A stretch of DNA of 64,000 nucleotides from the NCBI GenBank assembly GCA_052246725.1, contig JBQQCL010000018.1. One strand, 5' to 3'. Made by a program: the position numbers and the translations under genes. Shown here one piece after another: positions 17,977 to 27,090 of the stretch. Source of the stretch: Pseudalkalibacillus sp052246725 (GTDB lineage: Bacteria > Bacillota > Bacilli > Bacillales > Fictibacillaceae). A model generated the notes under the pieces. That model was given only the letters and a program-made list of their open reading frames with translations. It was not told where the DNA came from and searched no databases. Each line of letters opens with the position of its first letter. Position 1 is the first letter of the stretch.

Positions 17977-18161
17977 TAACGGACACCGGAGCCCTTATTT
18001 TCCAAAAATCGTTCATTTTATAAGAATAACGGACACCAGAGCCCTTATTTCGTTAAAATCTTGGTAAATCAGCTCATTTGTTCATAAATAACGTCCCTGG
18101 TGTCCGTTAGATTCTAGAATACCGCATTTTATGCCCAAATAACGTCTCTGATGTCCGTTAC
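17977..18161. repeat. Family C repeats, two direct plus two inverted units
   Basis: Units at 17977-18001 and 18027-18050 (AACGGACACCRGAGCCCTTATTT) are followed by inverted units at 18087-18110 and 18138-18161 (AATAACGTCYCTGRTGTCCG). Spacing between successive units is about 50-60 bases. The full set could fold as nested stems. Confidence 0.88.
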
Positions 18162-18192
18162 AATATTAGGAAACTCATTCTTATCCAAATAA

Positions 18193-18240
18193 GGCTGACC
18201 CAAACATGGTGGAAATTGATGTTTTGGTCAGCCCCTTTTT
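18193..18240 (+). terminator. Terminator after hemEHY
   Basis: GGCTGACCCAAAC pairs with GTTTTGGTCAGCC (small internal mismatch), loop about 15 bases, then C and a T run. Confidence 0.85.
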
Positions 18241-18267
18241 GGTGTCAGGCGGGTTGTCTGCTATAAT
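18239..18267 (+). promoter_or_regulatory. Sigma-A promoter of the histidine kinase gene
   Basis: TTGGTG, 17 bases, TATAAT. The -10 is perfect and the start codon is 41 bases downstream. A small palindrome ACGTTGTAACGT follows at about 18277. Confidence 0.55.
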
Positions 18268-18308
18268 GACAAAGAAACGTTGTAACGTCATAAATAGAGG
18301 GAAATAGA

Positions 18309-19565
18309 ATGGCCGAATTACTAAAACCGATCTTTGTTAACATTTCAATTATAGTTTCATTAACCTTTATTGCGAATCTAATCTATCCGTTCAATGCAAA
18401 GGGTGGGACGTCTTTTAAACAAAAGTTGTTCTTTGGACTCATCAGTTCAATAGCTGCACTTAGCTGCATGTATTACCCGATTGATGGCTTCAGGTCAACT
18501 GTTTTCGATCTACGGACAGTACCTTTGATTGTCGTGACCCTTTATGCTGGGTTGATTCCTGGTGTAATGTGCAGTCTTGTGATTATTTTCAGCCGTCTAA
18601 GTATCGGTGGTGAATATGCCTGGGTCGGTGTGCTGATTACGATTGTTGCACTTTTGACCGGATTCGCTTATTCGCGGTTGTTCAATGAAGCACTTAAGAA
18701 ATGGAAGCCTGGATTGATCGCTGGATTTTTATTCTTTCTTTTTTATGTTCTCATCCTTACTATTTATGTCGATTTTTTACCCAGCCAGTTTTATCTGATT
18801 TATTTCATTGCTTTCTATTCAACTTATTTTCTATTGATTTTCTTAATTGACAGATTGATTAGGATCAATCTTCAATTGGAAGAGACGATTTATTTGGGAA
18901 AGCTTTCAGTTGTCGGACAAATGGCCGCATCAATTGCACATGAAATTCGTAACCCTCTTACGACTGTCCGTGGAATGATCCAGTTCCTTTCCCTTCATAC
19001 AGAAGACCGGCAGTTGAAACAGCATGCTCCTTTGATGATTGATGAACTGGACAGGAGCAATAAAATCATTTCAGATTACCTTTCATTAGTGAAACCGAGT
19101 GAAATGAAACTTTGTGATGTTAACTTGAAAGAAGTAGTGGAGAATATTACCCATTTGTTATCTCCGTTGGGAGCTTTCAATAATGTAATTATTAAATCAG
19201 AGCTTTCGAAACCGTTTTATGTGAAAGCAGATGAACAACAGTTGAAACAATGCTTGATCAACTTGATTAAAAATGGGATTGAAGCAATCGATGGTGGCGG
19301 CACGATATATGTAAGGTGGCGACAGAGTACGTCCGATTCTGTTGATCTTATAATAGTAGATACCGGTAAAGGAATGACCCATGAAGAACTGCAAAAGGTG
19401 GGTCTGCCGTTCTATACGACAAAAACAAAAGGGACAGGCTTAGGGACGATGATTACCTATCGGTTAGTCAATAATATGAAGGGATCAATCGTTTACAACA
19501 GTGTTCCGGATAAAGGGACAACTGTTACCGTCAGACTCCCTCTTGCTACAGAAGATAAGAAATGA
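18309..19565 (+). CDS. Membrane sensor histidine kinase, KinB/5TM-Lyt type
   Basis: The 418-residue protein starts with five to six hydrophobic segments (about residues 8-190) in the 5TM-Lyt arrangement, without a separate extracellular sensor. It continues with a dimerisation/phosphoacceptor domain (His in SIAHEIRNPLTT, near residue 216) and an HATPase domain with N box NLIKNGIEAI, G1 DTGKGM and G2 GTGLG. This architecture matches KinB-like sporulation kinases and related orphan kinases that feed the Spo0 phosphorelay. No response regulator gene is adjacent, which fits an orphan kinase. The exact signal and partner are inference. Confidence 0.85.
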   Translation: MAELLKPIFVNISIIVSLTFIANLIYPFNAKGGTSFKQKLFFGLISSIAALSCMYYPIDGFRSTVFDLRTVPLIVVTLYAGLIPGVMCSLVIIFSRLSIGGEYAWVGVLITIVALLTGFAYSRLFNEALKKWKPGLIAGFLFFLFYVLILTIYVDFLPSQFYLIYFIAFYSTYFLLIFLIDRLIRINLQLEETIYLGKLSVVGQMAASIAHEIRNPLTTVRGMIQFLSLHTEDRQLKQHAPLMIDELDRSNKIISDYLSLVKPSEMKLCDVNLKEVVENITHLLSPLGAFNNVIIKSELSKPFYVKADEQQLKQCLINLIKNGIEAIDGGGTIYVRWRQSTSDSVDLIIVDTGKGMTHEELQKVGLPFYTTKTKGTGLGTMITYRLVNNMKGSIVYNSVPDKGTTVTVRLPLATEDKK

Positions 19566-19575
19566 AAAGCTAAGG

Positions 19576-19601
19576 AACGAGCAATTTAAGCTCGTTTTTT
19601 T
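19576..19601 (+). terminator. Terminator after the histidine kinase gene
   Basis: AACGAGC pairs with GCTCGTT, with a 7-base loop and a run of seven T. Confidence 0.85.
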
Positions 19602-19602
19602 A

Positions 19603-19960
19603 TGTCTTTGGCTCTATCACAGTACATTCATGGAGACAATTCTTTTAATACTATGTCTCCTCTCAGACTTTATTGGGACAGCACATGAGAAAAAAGCAGC
19701 GAACCTGTCCCGAAACGAGCATAATTCAGACAACACAAGAGAAAAAAGCGGGCAATCTGCAAGTCTCCCCAGCTCCTTCCTAAATAGCTAAACAAGTATA
19801 TTCCACCATCATTCTAATGAGTTGTGAAAGGTAACAATACTTGCCAAAAAACTTTCCTGAAATAACAAAAAACAAAAAATGTCAAGACTTTATTTTAACA
19901 AAATAAGGTAATATAGTATTATTATAGATTGAGAATTTTTGTTAGGAAAGGTAATGATGG
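19603..19960. other. Intergenic region before capA, no gene seen
   Basis: About 360 bases. I see two copies of the word GAGAAAAAAGC (19687 and 19740) and an AT-rich stretch near 19860-19935 that probably contains the promoter of the following lipoprotein gene. The single open frame across 19501-19791 has no ribosome site and overlaps the kinase gene; I do not regard it as coding. Confidence 0.5.
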
Positions 19961-21097
19961 ATGAAAGTATTTTTTGGTTTATGTGTTTCTTTAGTCCTTT
20001 TGCTCACGAGTTGCTCACTTCCTTCTGTTGCACCGATTGAGGTTGAAGTCGATCCTCCTGACAAGAAACAATCCCAGAAACAAACAAATAATCAATCCAC
20101 TAACCAACCTACTACTAAACTATCCGAAAAACCTATAAAAACGGCTGATGCAATAGTCAATCCAATCACAATTTCTTTTACTGGCGACATCCTTTTGGAT
20201 AGTCGAGTTGGAGCAGCAATCGATCAACATGGTGTAGATTATCCTTATCAATCTGTGAAACACATCTTACAGAAATCAGATATTACAGTAGGGAATCTTG
20301 AAACTTCCGTATCGACACGCGGGACCCCAGAAGAAAAACTATTTGCCTTCCGTTCGAAGCCGGAAACACTGAAGGGTCTTGCAGATGCAGGTTATGATAT
20401 GGTAAGCATCGCTAACAACCATACCCTTGATTACGGAACAGAAGCCTTATTCGATACGATGCATCATTTGAAAAATTACGGGATAGGGTATAGCGGTGCA
20501 GGAAAGAACGAAGAAGAAGCCTTTACAGCTTATTACAAGACAGTGAATGGAAAGAAAGTTGCCATACTTGGTCTTAGCAGGGTATTGCCATATGCAGATT
20601 GGGCTGCACAACCAAATCAACCTGGAATCGCTTCTGCATATACATATGAGCCGATGATGAAATATGTAAAGAAAGCTGTTGAAAATTCCGACCATGCGAT
20701 TGTTTACATCCATTGGAATAAGGAAAGAGCAGATTACCCTGAAGACTATGCCCGAGAAATGTCACGGAAGTTCATCGATGCAGGTGTTTCCGCTGTAATG
20801 GGAAGCCATAGCCATTCATTGATGGGGATCGAATACTATGATGGGGCTCCTATTTTTTACAGTCTAGGCAACTTCGTATTCACTCAATCTAAAAGCCCAA
20901 AAGGTCAAGAGACGATGATTGTCAATCTCTCTTTTGTCGATGATGAAATAAAGCCTCAGATTATTCCAGCTAAAATCATCACCTATCAACCAACGTTGAT
21001 GGATGATACGTACAACCAGTCAATTATCGATAAACTTAACCAACTATCCTATAATGCTCGCATCGATCAAAATGGAAATGTTGAATCTGAAGAATAG
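19961..21097 (+). CDS. CapA family lipoprotein (metallophosphatase fold)
   Basis: The 378 residues start with a lipoprotein signal (hydrophobic core and lipobox LLTSC, Cys at about 19), a low-complexity Gln/Asn/Lys linker (about 30-65), then a CapA/PGA_cap domain: ISFTGDILLDSRVG, NLETSVSTRG, SIANNHTLDYG, YIHWNKERADYP and MGSHSHSLMGIE. These His/Asp clusters are the metal-site motifs of the calcineurin-like fold. Relatives include CapA/PgsA/YwtB of poly-gamma-glutamate synthesis, but no capB or capC lies nearby, so the role here may be different. The product is expected to sit on the outer face of the membrane. AGGAAAGGTAATG precedes the start. Confidence 0.85.
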   Translation: MKVFFGLCVSLVLLLTSCSLPSVAPIEVEVDPPDKKQSQKQTNNQSTNQPTTKLSEKPIKTADAIVNPITISFTGDILLDSRVGAAIDQHGVDYPYQSVKHILQKSDITVGNLETSVSTRGTPEEKLFAFRSKPETLKGLADAGYDMVSIANNHTLDYGTEALFDTMHHLKNYGIGYSGAGKNEEEAFTAYYKTVNGKKVAILGLSRVLPYADWAAQPNQPGIASAYTYEPMMKYVKKAVENSDHAIVYIHWNKERADYPEDYAREMSRKFIDAGVSAVMGSHSHSLMGIEYYDGAPIFYSLGNFVFTQSKSPKGQETMIVNLSFVDDEIKPQIIPAKIITYQPTLMDDTYNQSIIDKLNQLSYNARIDQNGNVESEE

Positions 21098-21133
21098 AAG
21101 GAGGGACTGACATTTAGTCAGCCCCTCCTTTAT
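21098..21133. terminator. Bidirectional terminator between capA and the PBP gene
   Basis: AAGGAGGGACTGAC and GTCAGCCCCTCCTT form a 14-bp stem with one mismatch and a 5-base loop. It lies between convergent genes. Confidence 0.82.
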
Positions 21134-21243
21134 ATAATTTCGATTTTCGCTGTCAGCTGTGTTCACTCTTTATGTACCAAATAGTACACTCAGGGGTTCG
21201 CTTAGGTGCTTCCTTTAATCTCTACAAATCTACTGTTTTTAGT

Positions 21244-23772
21244 TTAATCGTTATCTTCAGATTCATCTGAATGGTCATTGGTACTGCTGCTGGAAGAGGT
21301 ATCTTCAGAACTGCTGTCACTCGTGTCATCATCTGACCCACCATCGCCATCGTTACCGCCAGATCCGTCACCATCACCGGAACCTCCGTCACCACCGGAC
21401 CCGTCATCACCACCGGACCCGTCATCACCACCGGACCCGTCGTCACCACCGGATCCGTCGTCACCACCGGATCCGTCGTCACCACCGGATCCGTCGTCAC
21501 CACCGGATCCGTCGTCACCACCGGACCCATCATCACCACCGGATCCGTCGTCACCACCAGACCCATCATCACCACCGGACCCGTCGTCACCACCGGATCC
21601 GTCATCATCCCCGCCGGACCCGTCGTCCTCACCGGAATCATCGTCCCCAGATCCTTCGTCAGAATCCTCATCTTCATTTCCCTCTGATGAATCTTCATCA
21701 GAGTCTTCTTTTTTCTTATCTTCATCTTCTTTATCGTCATCGTCTTTCTTAGGAGGTTTATATGCACTCGGTATGTCGGTTCCTTTTACGAACAGTTCAG
21801 TAATGATACTTGATGAAGGTGTATGGCTTGAAGCTTTTTGTCCATTCCGTTCATCGATTTTCACTTCCTCCACAGTTGAAGGTTTTACAAAATCCTCTGT
21901 TTCAGTATTCTTTGAAACCTGCGACATGACCTGTTTGAATAGTAGTTTGGCAATTGCCGAGTCTTTCTTTGTGACATACTGTTGGGCTGATGTTTGTTCA
22001 TAACCGGTCCAGACAGCGGCGGTATATTGAGTCGTATAGCCGACAAACCATGAATCTGTGGACCCCTCTTCAATTCCCTCTGGAGGATTGGTAGTACCGG
22101 TTTTACCAGCTAACGGCAATCCTTCGATGTTGGCGAGAGTACCGGTCCCTTCACGAACTACATCTTTCAACATATCCGTTACCATGTAGGCGGTATATTG
22201 ATTCATTGCTTTTTGTGCTTTTGTTTCGAACTCTTTCGTTTCACCTGTCGGATACTCGATTTTTGTCACAGTGTGTGGTTGATTGAACATTCCCTGGTTT
22301 CCAAAGGCAGCATATGCGCCCGCCATTTGAAGAGGAGACACACCATCATTATCGCCGAATCCGCCAATCGCATAGGAAGGATAGGCATGTTCAAGAGAAA
22401 TGCCAACATTCTCAGCGAATTTTTTGGCACGATCTCCGCCAACCTCCATGAATGTTTTGATTGCAGGGATATTATACGACTTTATGAGTGCCTCTCTCAT
22501 CGATAACATGCCATGGAACTTATCGTCATAGTTCTTGAATTCTTTGCCATTGATTTCAAGTTCTTCATCTTCAATCTGATGATACGTAGACCATTTTTCA
22601 AATTCAATTGCGGGTCCATAGTCTAAAATCGGCTTGATCGTAGAACCAGGTTGACGCTTGATATCGGTTGCATAGTTGTACCCGCGTTGAATATCTTTTT
22701 CGTCAGGATTTCGATTACCGCCGATTGCCCGAATTGCTCCTGTCTTCGTATCCAGGAGCACGATCCCGGCTTTGAAATCATCATTCGGATACGGAATCAC
22801 ATCATTTCCAGTCATCATTTTTTCGGTATAGGATTGAGCTTCAGGATCAAGAGTCGTATAAATTTTCAAACCGCCTGTATAGAGTTCGCTTTCATTGTAT
22901 CCTTTTTTTAGTAATTCATCGATGACATGGTCGACAAAAGCCTGATATCCTTTGTTTTCAGGTTTATTATAGAGGATTTCTTCTAACTTAGTGGCGTTCG
23001 CCTTCTTTTCTTCTGCTTTTGAGATGAACCCTTGTTTTTTCATTGATGAAAGGACGATACTTCTTCTCTCAAGTGCATTTTCTGGATGATTGATTGGGTC
23101 ATAACCATTAGGCCTTTGGGGCAGACCAGCAAGAAGAGCAGCTTCTGCGACGGTCAACTCTTCGACACTTTTACCGAAATATACATCTGCAGCCGCTCCT
23201 AGACCGTAAGCACCATTTCCGAAGTAGATTCGGTTGAGGTACATTTCTAAAATCTGACCTTTTGAGTACTTCCGTTCCAATTTTACAGCTAAATAGGCTT
23301 CTTGAATTTTTCGCTTGATCGTCTTTTCCGGAGATAAATATGTATTCTTCACGACTTGTTGGGTGATTGTACTGCCACCTTCAGAACCCCAGCCATCTTT
23401 TAGGTTAGCAAGAGCTGCACCGCCGATCCTTTTGAGATCCAACCCGAAATGCTCTCTAAATCGTGCATCCTCTATCGCTATAAATGCTTGCTTTACGTGT
23501 TGGGGTACATTCTCGATGTTGATTGGAATTCGATGCTCACTACCTGCGAGCTCAGTGATCTTTTCTCCATTCATATCGTAAATCGTAGAGGAATTGGCAT
23601 ACTTCAATTCTTTTTCTGTTAAATCCGGAGCATCTTGAATAAAGGCGAGCCCAGTCACTCCGCCAGCGACTAATATGAGTAAAAAGACGAGGAAGGTCGC
23701 TAGAAATACTTTAAAATATCCTTTTTGATTCTTCGCTTGTCTTGCTTCTTTCTTGTTTTGAAAACGGGACAT
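21244..23772 (-). CDS. Class A penicillin-binding protein 1A-type with Gly/Asp/Ser tail
   Basis: Bifunctional cell-wall synthase, 842 residues. Cytoplasmic basic N-terminus, membrane anchor (about 22-45), GT51 domain with EDARFREHFG and GGSTITQQVVKN, and transpeptidase domain with PGSTIKPILDYG, SYNIPA and GKTGTT. After the catalytic region comes an acidic Lys/Asp/Glu/Ser linker, then about 14 copies of the hexapeptide GGDDGS and a Ser/Asp-rich end. Similar but shorter Asn/Ser/Thr tails occur in PonA-type PBPs of Bacilli. The start is taken at the ATG at 23772; a GTG three codons earlier is almost inside the ribosome site AAAGAAAGG. It is a single-gene unit. Confidence 0.9.
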   Translation of the reverse strand: MSRFQNKKEARQAKNQKGYFKVFLATFLVFLLILVAGGVTGLAFIQDAPDLTEKELKYANSSTIYDMNGEKITELAGSEHRIPINIENVPQHVKQAFIAIEDARFREHFGLDLKRIGGAALANLKDGWGSEGGSTITQQVVKNTYLSPEKTIKRKIQEAYLAVKLERKYSKGQILEMYLNRIYFGNGAYGLGAAADVYFGKSVEELTVAEAALLAGLPQRPNGYDPINHPENALERRSIVLSSMKKQGFISKAEEKKANATKLEEILYNKPENKGYQAFVDHVIDELLKKGYNESELYTGGLKIYTTLDPEAQSYTEKMMTGNDVIPYPNDDFKAGIVLLDTKTGAIRAIGGNRNPDEKDIQRGYNYATDIKRQPGSTIKPILDYGPAIEFEKWSTYHQIEDEELEINGKEFKNYDDKFHGMLSMREALIKSYNIPAIKTFMEVGGDRAKKFAENVGISLEHAYPSYAIGGFGDNDGVSPLQMAGAYAAFGNQGMFNQPHTVTKIEYPTGETKEFETKAQKAMNQYTAYMVTDMLKDVVREGTGTLANIEGLPLAGKTGTTNPPEGIEEGSTDSWFVGYTTQYTAAVWTGYEQTSAQQYVTKKDSAIAKLLFKQVMSQVSKNTETEDFVKPSTVEEVKIDERNGQKASSHTPSSSIITELFVKGTDIPSAYKPPKKDDDDKEDEDKKKEDSDEDSSEGNEDEDSDEGSGDDDSGEDDGSGGDDDGSGGDDGSGGDDGSGGDDGSGGDDGSGGDDGSGGDDGSGGDDGSGGDDGSGGDDGSGGDDGSGGDDGSGGDGGSGDGDGSGGNDGDGGSDDDTSDSSSEDTSSSSSTNDHSDESEDND
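21391..21610. repeat. 18-bp coding tandem repeat (GGDDGS tail)
   Basis: The unit CCACCGGATCCGTCGTCA (plus strand) is repeated about 12 times with only third-position changes (GAC/GAT, GTC/ATC). It encodes GGDDGS on the minus strand. The near-identity indicates recent expansion by slippage or recombination. Confidence 0.9.
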
Positions 23773-23962
23773 GATTGACACGACCTTTCTTTTCGAAAAA
23801 TAGAAGTATTAATTTGAAAGTACCCGTCAAATTCCAATTATAAACATTGGTGGAAATTGTCTGATTGTTTTGAAGAAAAAGCCTTGTTCGTTGTCATTGT
23901 TGATTTTCTCGTAATTCACGACATTCCGTCTGGACAAAGCGATTCAAGCAAAAAAGGAACCC

Positions 23963-24025
23963 TAACGGACACGAGAGACGTTATCTGTAATAATGAATAA
24001 ATAAGGTCTCCTGTGTCCGCTAAAG
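23963..24025. repeat. Family C inverted repeat pair
   Basis: TAACGGACACGAGAGACGTTAT (23963) faces ATAAGGTCTCCTGTGTCCGC (24001). The pair sits between divergent genes. The rest of the 23773-24139 gap holds only the osmoprotectant-operon promoter. Confidence 0.82.
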
Positions 24026-24080
24026 GGTTTCGCCAGAGTGAATTTTGCGAAGAAAAACCGGTGACTAAAGTGAAAATCGC

Positions 24081-24105
24081 GTTTATTTATGAGAAGAGAG
24101 GGTAA
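24081..24105 (+). promoter_or_regulatory. Sigma-B promoter of the osmoprotectant operon
   Basis: GTTTAT, 13 bases, GGGTAA, 34 bases before the start codon. The -10 matches GGGWAW exactly and the -35 differs by one base. Osmoprotectant uptake genes are known sigma-B targets in Bacillus. Confidence 0.68.
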
Positions 24106-24139
24106 TCTAAAATGATGATAGTTAGAAGGGGGAACATGA

Positions 24140-25258
24140 ATGATCGAGTTCAAACAAGTCAGTAAAACCTTCCCAGATGGCTTCCAAGCGTTGAAAAACA
24201 TCAACCTTCATATCAACAAGGGAGAGCTGGTGACGTTGATCGGCCCGAGTGGGTGCGGAAAAACGACAACCATGAAAATGATCAATCGTTTATTGGAACC
24301 CAGCAGCGGGGAGATACATGTGGATGGGGAGAATATCAAGAATCAGAATCCTGTCCAACTTAGAAGAAATATCGGTTATGTTATCCAGCAAATCGGTCTA
24401 TTTCCTCATATGACCATTGAAGATAATGTGGCACTTGTACCGAAAATGAAAGGATGGTCTAAGAAAAAGTACATACGTCGAGTAGATGAACTCCTGGACC
24501 TTGTCGGACTTGAGCCAAAAGTATTTAAAAAGCGCTATCCTTCTGAATTGAGCGGAGGCCAACAACAGCGTATCGGCGTGATAAGAGCCTTAGCTGCTGA
24601 ACCGCCTGTCGTGCTTATGGATGAACCTTTCAGTGCATTGGACCCTATCAGTCGGGAGCAATTGCAGGATGAACTTGTAGCCTTGCAGGATAACATCCAC
24701 AAGACGATCGTATTTGTCACACATGATATGGACGAAGCCCTGAAGATCGCAGACAGGATCGCGATCATGGATAGTGGTGAAATCATTCAATTGGATACAC
24801 CTGATCAAATATTGAGACACCCTGCCAATCAATTCGTGGAAGATTTTATTGGTGAAGAGCGGATGAATAAAGAGATTGGCGGAAAGACAGCGAAATCCTT
24901 AATGCTCTCCAAGGTTGCGACTGTCAAACCGAACCGTGGGCTTGCTGAAGCCTTGCAAATCATGAAAACGTATTCGGTCGATAGTTTGATGGTTACGAGT
25001 GGTAATGGAGTACTTGAAGGTGTTCTGGAGCTTTCAGTTTTGGAAGCGAATTATGGTGAGGAAACCAAAAAGGTTGAAAACATCATGTCACAAGTTTCTC
25101 ATTCTGTAACAGCCGAAACCCTTTATACTGACATTGCAGAAATCTTCGCAAAACATCAGGTCAAGACCATCCCAGTACTTGAAGAAGGTAAGCTAGCAGG
25201 CTTGATAACAAAGTCAAGCATGATGAGAGGACTAGCCGGAATGAAACAAACCGTATAG
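24140..25258 (+). CDS. Osmoprotectant (glycine betaine/carnitine/choline) ABC transporter ATPase
   Basis: Cytoplasmic ATPase of the OpuBA/OpuCA family, 372 residues. Walker A is GPSGCGKTT (near residue 36), the signature is LSGGQQQRIGV and Walker B is VLMDEPFSALDP. After the ATPase domain come two CBS domains (about 255-310 and 320-370), which in this family sense ionic strength. It opens a three-gene operon: permease 15 bases on, binding protein nine bases after that. The CBS pair supports osmotic rather than methionine-type transport. AGAAGGGGG precedes the ATG. Confidence 0.9.
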   Translation: MIEFKQVSKTFPDGFQALKNINLHINKGELVTLIGPSGCGKTTTMKMINRLLEPSSGEIHVDGENIKNQNPVQLRRNIGYVIQQIGLFPHMTIEDNVALVPKMKGWSKKKYIRRVDELLDLVGLEPKVFKKRYPSELSGGQQQRIGVIRALAAEPPVVLMDEPFSALDPISREQLQDELVALQDNIHKTIVFVTHDMDEALKIADRIAIMDSGEIIQLDTPDQILRHPANQFVEDFIGEERMNKEIGGKTAKSLMLSKVATVKPNRGLAEALQIMKTYSVDSLMVTSGNGVLEGVLELSVLEANYGEETKKVENIMSQVSHSVTAETLYTDIAEIFAKHQVKTIPVLEEGKLAGLITKSSMMRGLAGMKQTV

Positions 25259-25273
25259 AAATGAGGTATTTCA

Positions 25274-25924
25274 TTGGACTGGAACAGTTTTATAAACACA
25301 TTCATTAATAGATGGCCGACTATTCTGACGGCACTTGAAGAGCATTTATATCTTTCGTTCGTTTCGATTCTGATTGGAATTTTGATTTCCGTACCATTGG
25401 GGATCATCATCTCCAGATTGAAAAAAATCGCAGAAATCGTCATCGGGATCACAGCTATTTTCCAAACCATCCCAAGCTTAGCCTTATTCGGATTTCTCCT
25501 TCCCGTTTTTGGAATTGGGAGCACGCCAGCAATCATTGCATTGATGATCTATGCGCTTTTACCGATTTTAAGAAATACATACACAGGAATCGTTGGTGTC
25601 GACGATGCTTTGATCCAGGCTGGTAAAGGAATGGGAATGACATCGTGGCAAATACTATTGAAAATCGAACTTCCTTTGGCATTGCCTGTTATCATGGCAG
25701 GGATCCGAACAGCAACAGTATTGACGATTGGAGTTGCAACGCTGGCAACCTTTATCGGAGCTGGTGGTTTAGGAGATGTCATCTACAGAGGATTAAGTAC
25801 ATTGAATAACGAGCTTGTTTTAGCAGGTGCGATTCCAGCTGCATTGCTTGCAATCTTTTTTGACTCGATTTTGAAAGGTATTGAACGGATCGTAACGCCA
25901 AAAGGGCTTAAAAAACAAGACTAG
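25274..25924 (+). CDS. Osmoprotectant ABC transporter permease
   Basis: Integral membrane subunit of 216 residues with about six hydrophobic segments and the MetI-like coupling loop near residues 115-135 (EAA-type, IQAGKGMGMTSWQILLKIELPLALP). This matches OpuBB/OpuCB. It starts with TTG behind ATGAGGT. OpuB and OpuC operons usually carry a second permease (OpuBD/OpuCD) after the binding protein; here the operon ends with the binding protein, so this permease presumably forms a homodimer. Confidence 0.87.
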   Translation: MDWNSFINTFINRWPTILTALEEHLYLSFVSILIGILISVPLGIIISRLKKIAEIVIGITAIFQTIPSLALFGFLLPVFGIGSTPAIIALMIYALLPILRNTYTGIVGVDDALIQAGKGMGMTSWQILLKIELPLALPVIMAGIRTATVLTIGVATLATFIGAGGLGDVIYRGLSTLNNELVLAGAIPAALLAIFFDSILKGIERIVTPKGLKKQD

Positions 25925-25933
25925 GAGGATCTC

Positions 25934-26830
25934 ATGTTGAAAAAGACATTGTTACCGATTTTACTATTGATGTTGATCGTTACTGGATGTGGAGGCGGAG
26001 GAGCTGGAGGTGACACCCTCGTCATCTCAGGTAAGAAATGGACAGAGCAATATATCCTTCCTCATTTGATGGCTGAATATATCAAAGCCAACACGGATTA
26101 TGATGTACAAGTGAAAGAAGGTCTTGGAGAAGTTGATGTATTGACAAAGGCGATGGAAAGCGGAGATATCGACATGTATGTTGAGTATTCCGGGACAGGT
26201 TATCTAGCTGTTCTTAAGGAAAAGTATAATCCTGATCAATCCCCTGAGGAAGTATATGAAGCGACAAAAAAGGGATATAAAAAAGAAAAGGATATTGTAT
26301 GGCTGCCCCCGCTAGGGTTCGAAAACAACTATGGATTAGCGATGACGGAAGAAACCTATAATCAATTAGGTGTTAAAACAACGTCTGAACTAGCGAAAAA
26401 ATCTGATGATCTTGTTTTCGCAGCACCACCGGAATTCTATGAAAGACCGGATGGATATGATCCATATGTAAAAACATACGATCTTAACTTCAAAAGTAAG
26501 GAAAGTCTGGATCCGAACTTGATGTATAATGCCGTGAAGGATGGAGAGGTCGATCTCATTACGGCGTTCACCACAGACGGACGAATCGAGCGCTTTAACT
26601 TGAAAGTATTGGAGGATGACAAGAACTTCTTCCCACCATACTATGCAGCTCCAGTAATCCGACAGGAAGCATTGGATAAATTCCCAGAAGTTGAAAAAGT
26701 GATGAAGAAATTGGAAGGAAAGATTTCTTCAGAAGAAATGGCCGAAATGAATGCAAAGGTAGACATCGATAACGAAGATCCAAAACAAGTCGCCATCGAC
26801 TTCCTGAAACAAAAAGGGCTGATTGACTAA
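25934..26830 (+). CDS. Osmoprotectant-binding lipoprotein (OpuBC/OpuCC type)
   Basis: The 298-residue lipoprotein has lipobox LIVTGC (Cys at about 19) and a short Gly linker, then the quaternary-amine-binding domain: VISGKKWTEQYILPHLMAEY, EGLGEVDVLTKAMESGDIDMYVEYSGTGY, LPPLGFENNYGLAMTEE. It captures glycine betaine, choline or related osmolytes outside the membrane for the permease encoded nine bases upstream; the exact substrate cannot be read. AGGAGG stands before the ATG and a strong terminator follows. Confidence 0.88.
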   Translation: MLKKTLLPILLLMLIVTGCGGGGAGGDTLVISGKKWTEQYILPHLMAEYIKANTDYDVQVKEGLGEVDVLTKAMESGDIDMYVEYSGTGYLAVLKEKYNPDQSPEEVYEATKKGYKKEKDIVWLPPLGFENNYGLAMTEETYNQLGVKTTSELAKKSDDLVFAAPPEFYERPDGYDPYVKTYDLNFKSKESLDPNLMYNAVKDGEVDLITAFTTDGRIERFNLKVLEDDKNFFPPYYAAPVIRQEALDKFPEVEKVMKKLEGKISSEEMAEMNAKVDIDNEDPKQVAIDFLKQKGLID

Positions 26831-26865
26831 GCTAACATCAATGGCTTAAAACACATTTGAAAAAT

Positions 26866-26919
26866 GGCTGACCCCAAACAACAATTTTCATTAAAGTTTG
26901 GGTCAGCCTTTTTGTTTTT
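26866..26919 (+). terminator. Terminator of the osmoprotectant operon
   Basis: GGCTGACCCCAAAC pairs with GTTTGGGTCAGCC across a 16-base loop, followed by TTTTTG and more T. Confidence 0.92.
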
Positions 26920-26937
26920 CCATTGTCCTAAAATCGT

Positions 26938-27072
26938 ATCGGACACCAGAGCCGTTATTTGTGAACAAAAGAGCTGATTTCATATGATTTTAACGAAATA
27001 AGAGCTCTGATGTCCGTAATTTTTTTAGAATGACCGATTTTACGTAAAATAAGGTCTCCTGTGTCCGCTAAG
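26938..27072. repeat. Family C repeats, one direct and two inverted units
   Basis: TATCGGACACCAGAGCCGTTAT at 26938, then AATAAGAGCTCTGATGTCCG (26997) and AATAAGGTCTCCTGTGTCCG (27048). It directly precedes the family D tandem array. Confidence 0.83.
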
Positions 27073-27090
27073 GTTCTCCTCTCTCCTGTT

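Noticed and set aside
19501..19791. 96-codon frame after the histidine kinase gene
   Set aside because: Overlaps the kinase gene and its terminator; no ribosome site.
21278..22003. Long proline/serine-rich open frame (241 codons) on the plus strand
   Set aside because: It is the mirror image of the GGDDGS repeat of the PBP gene on the other strand; no ribosome site and absurd composition.
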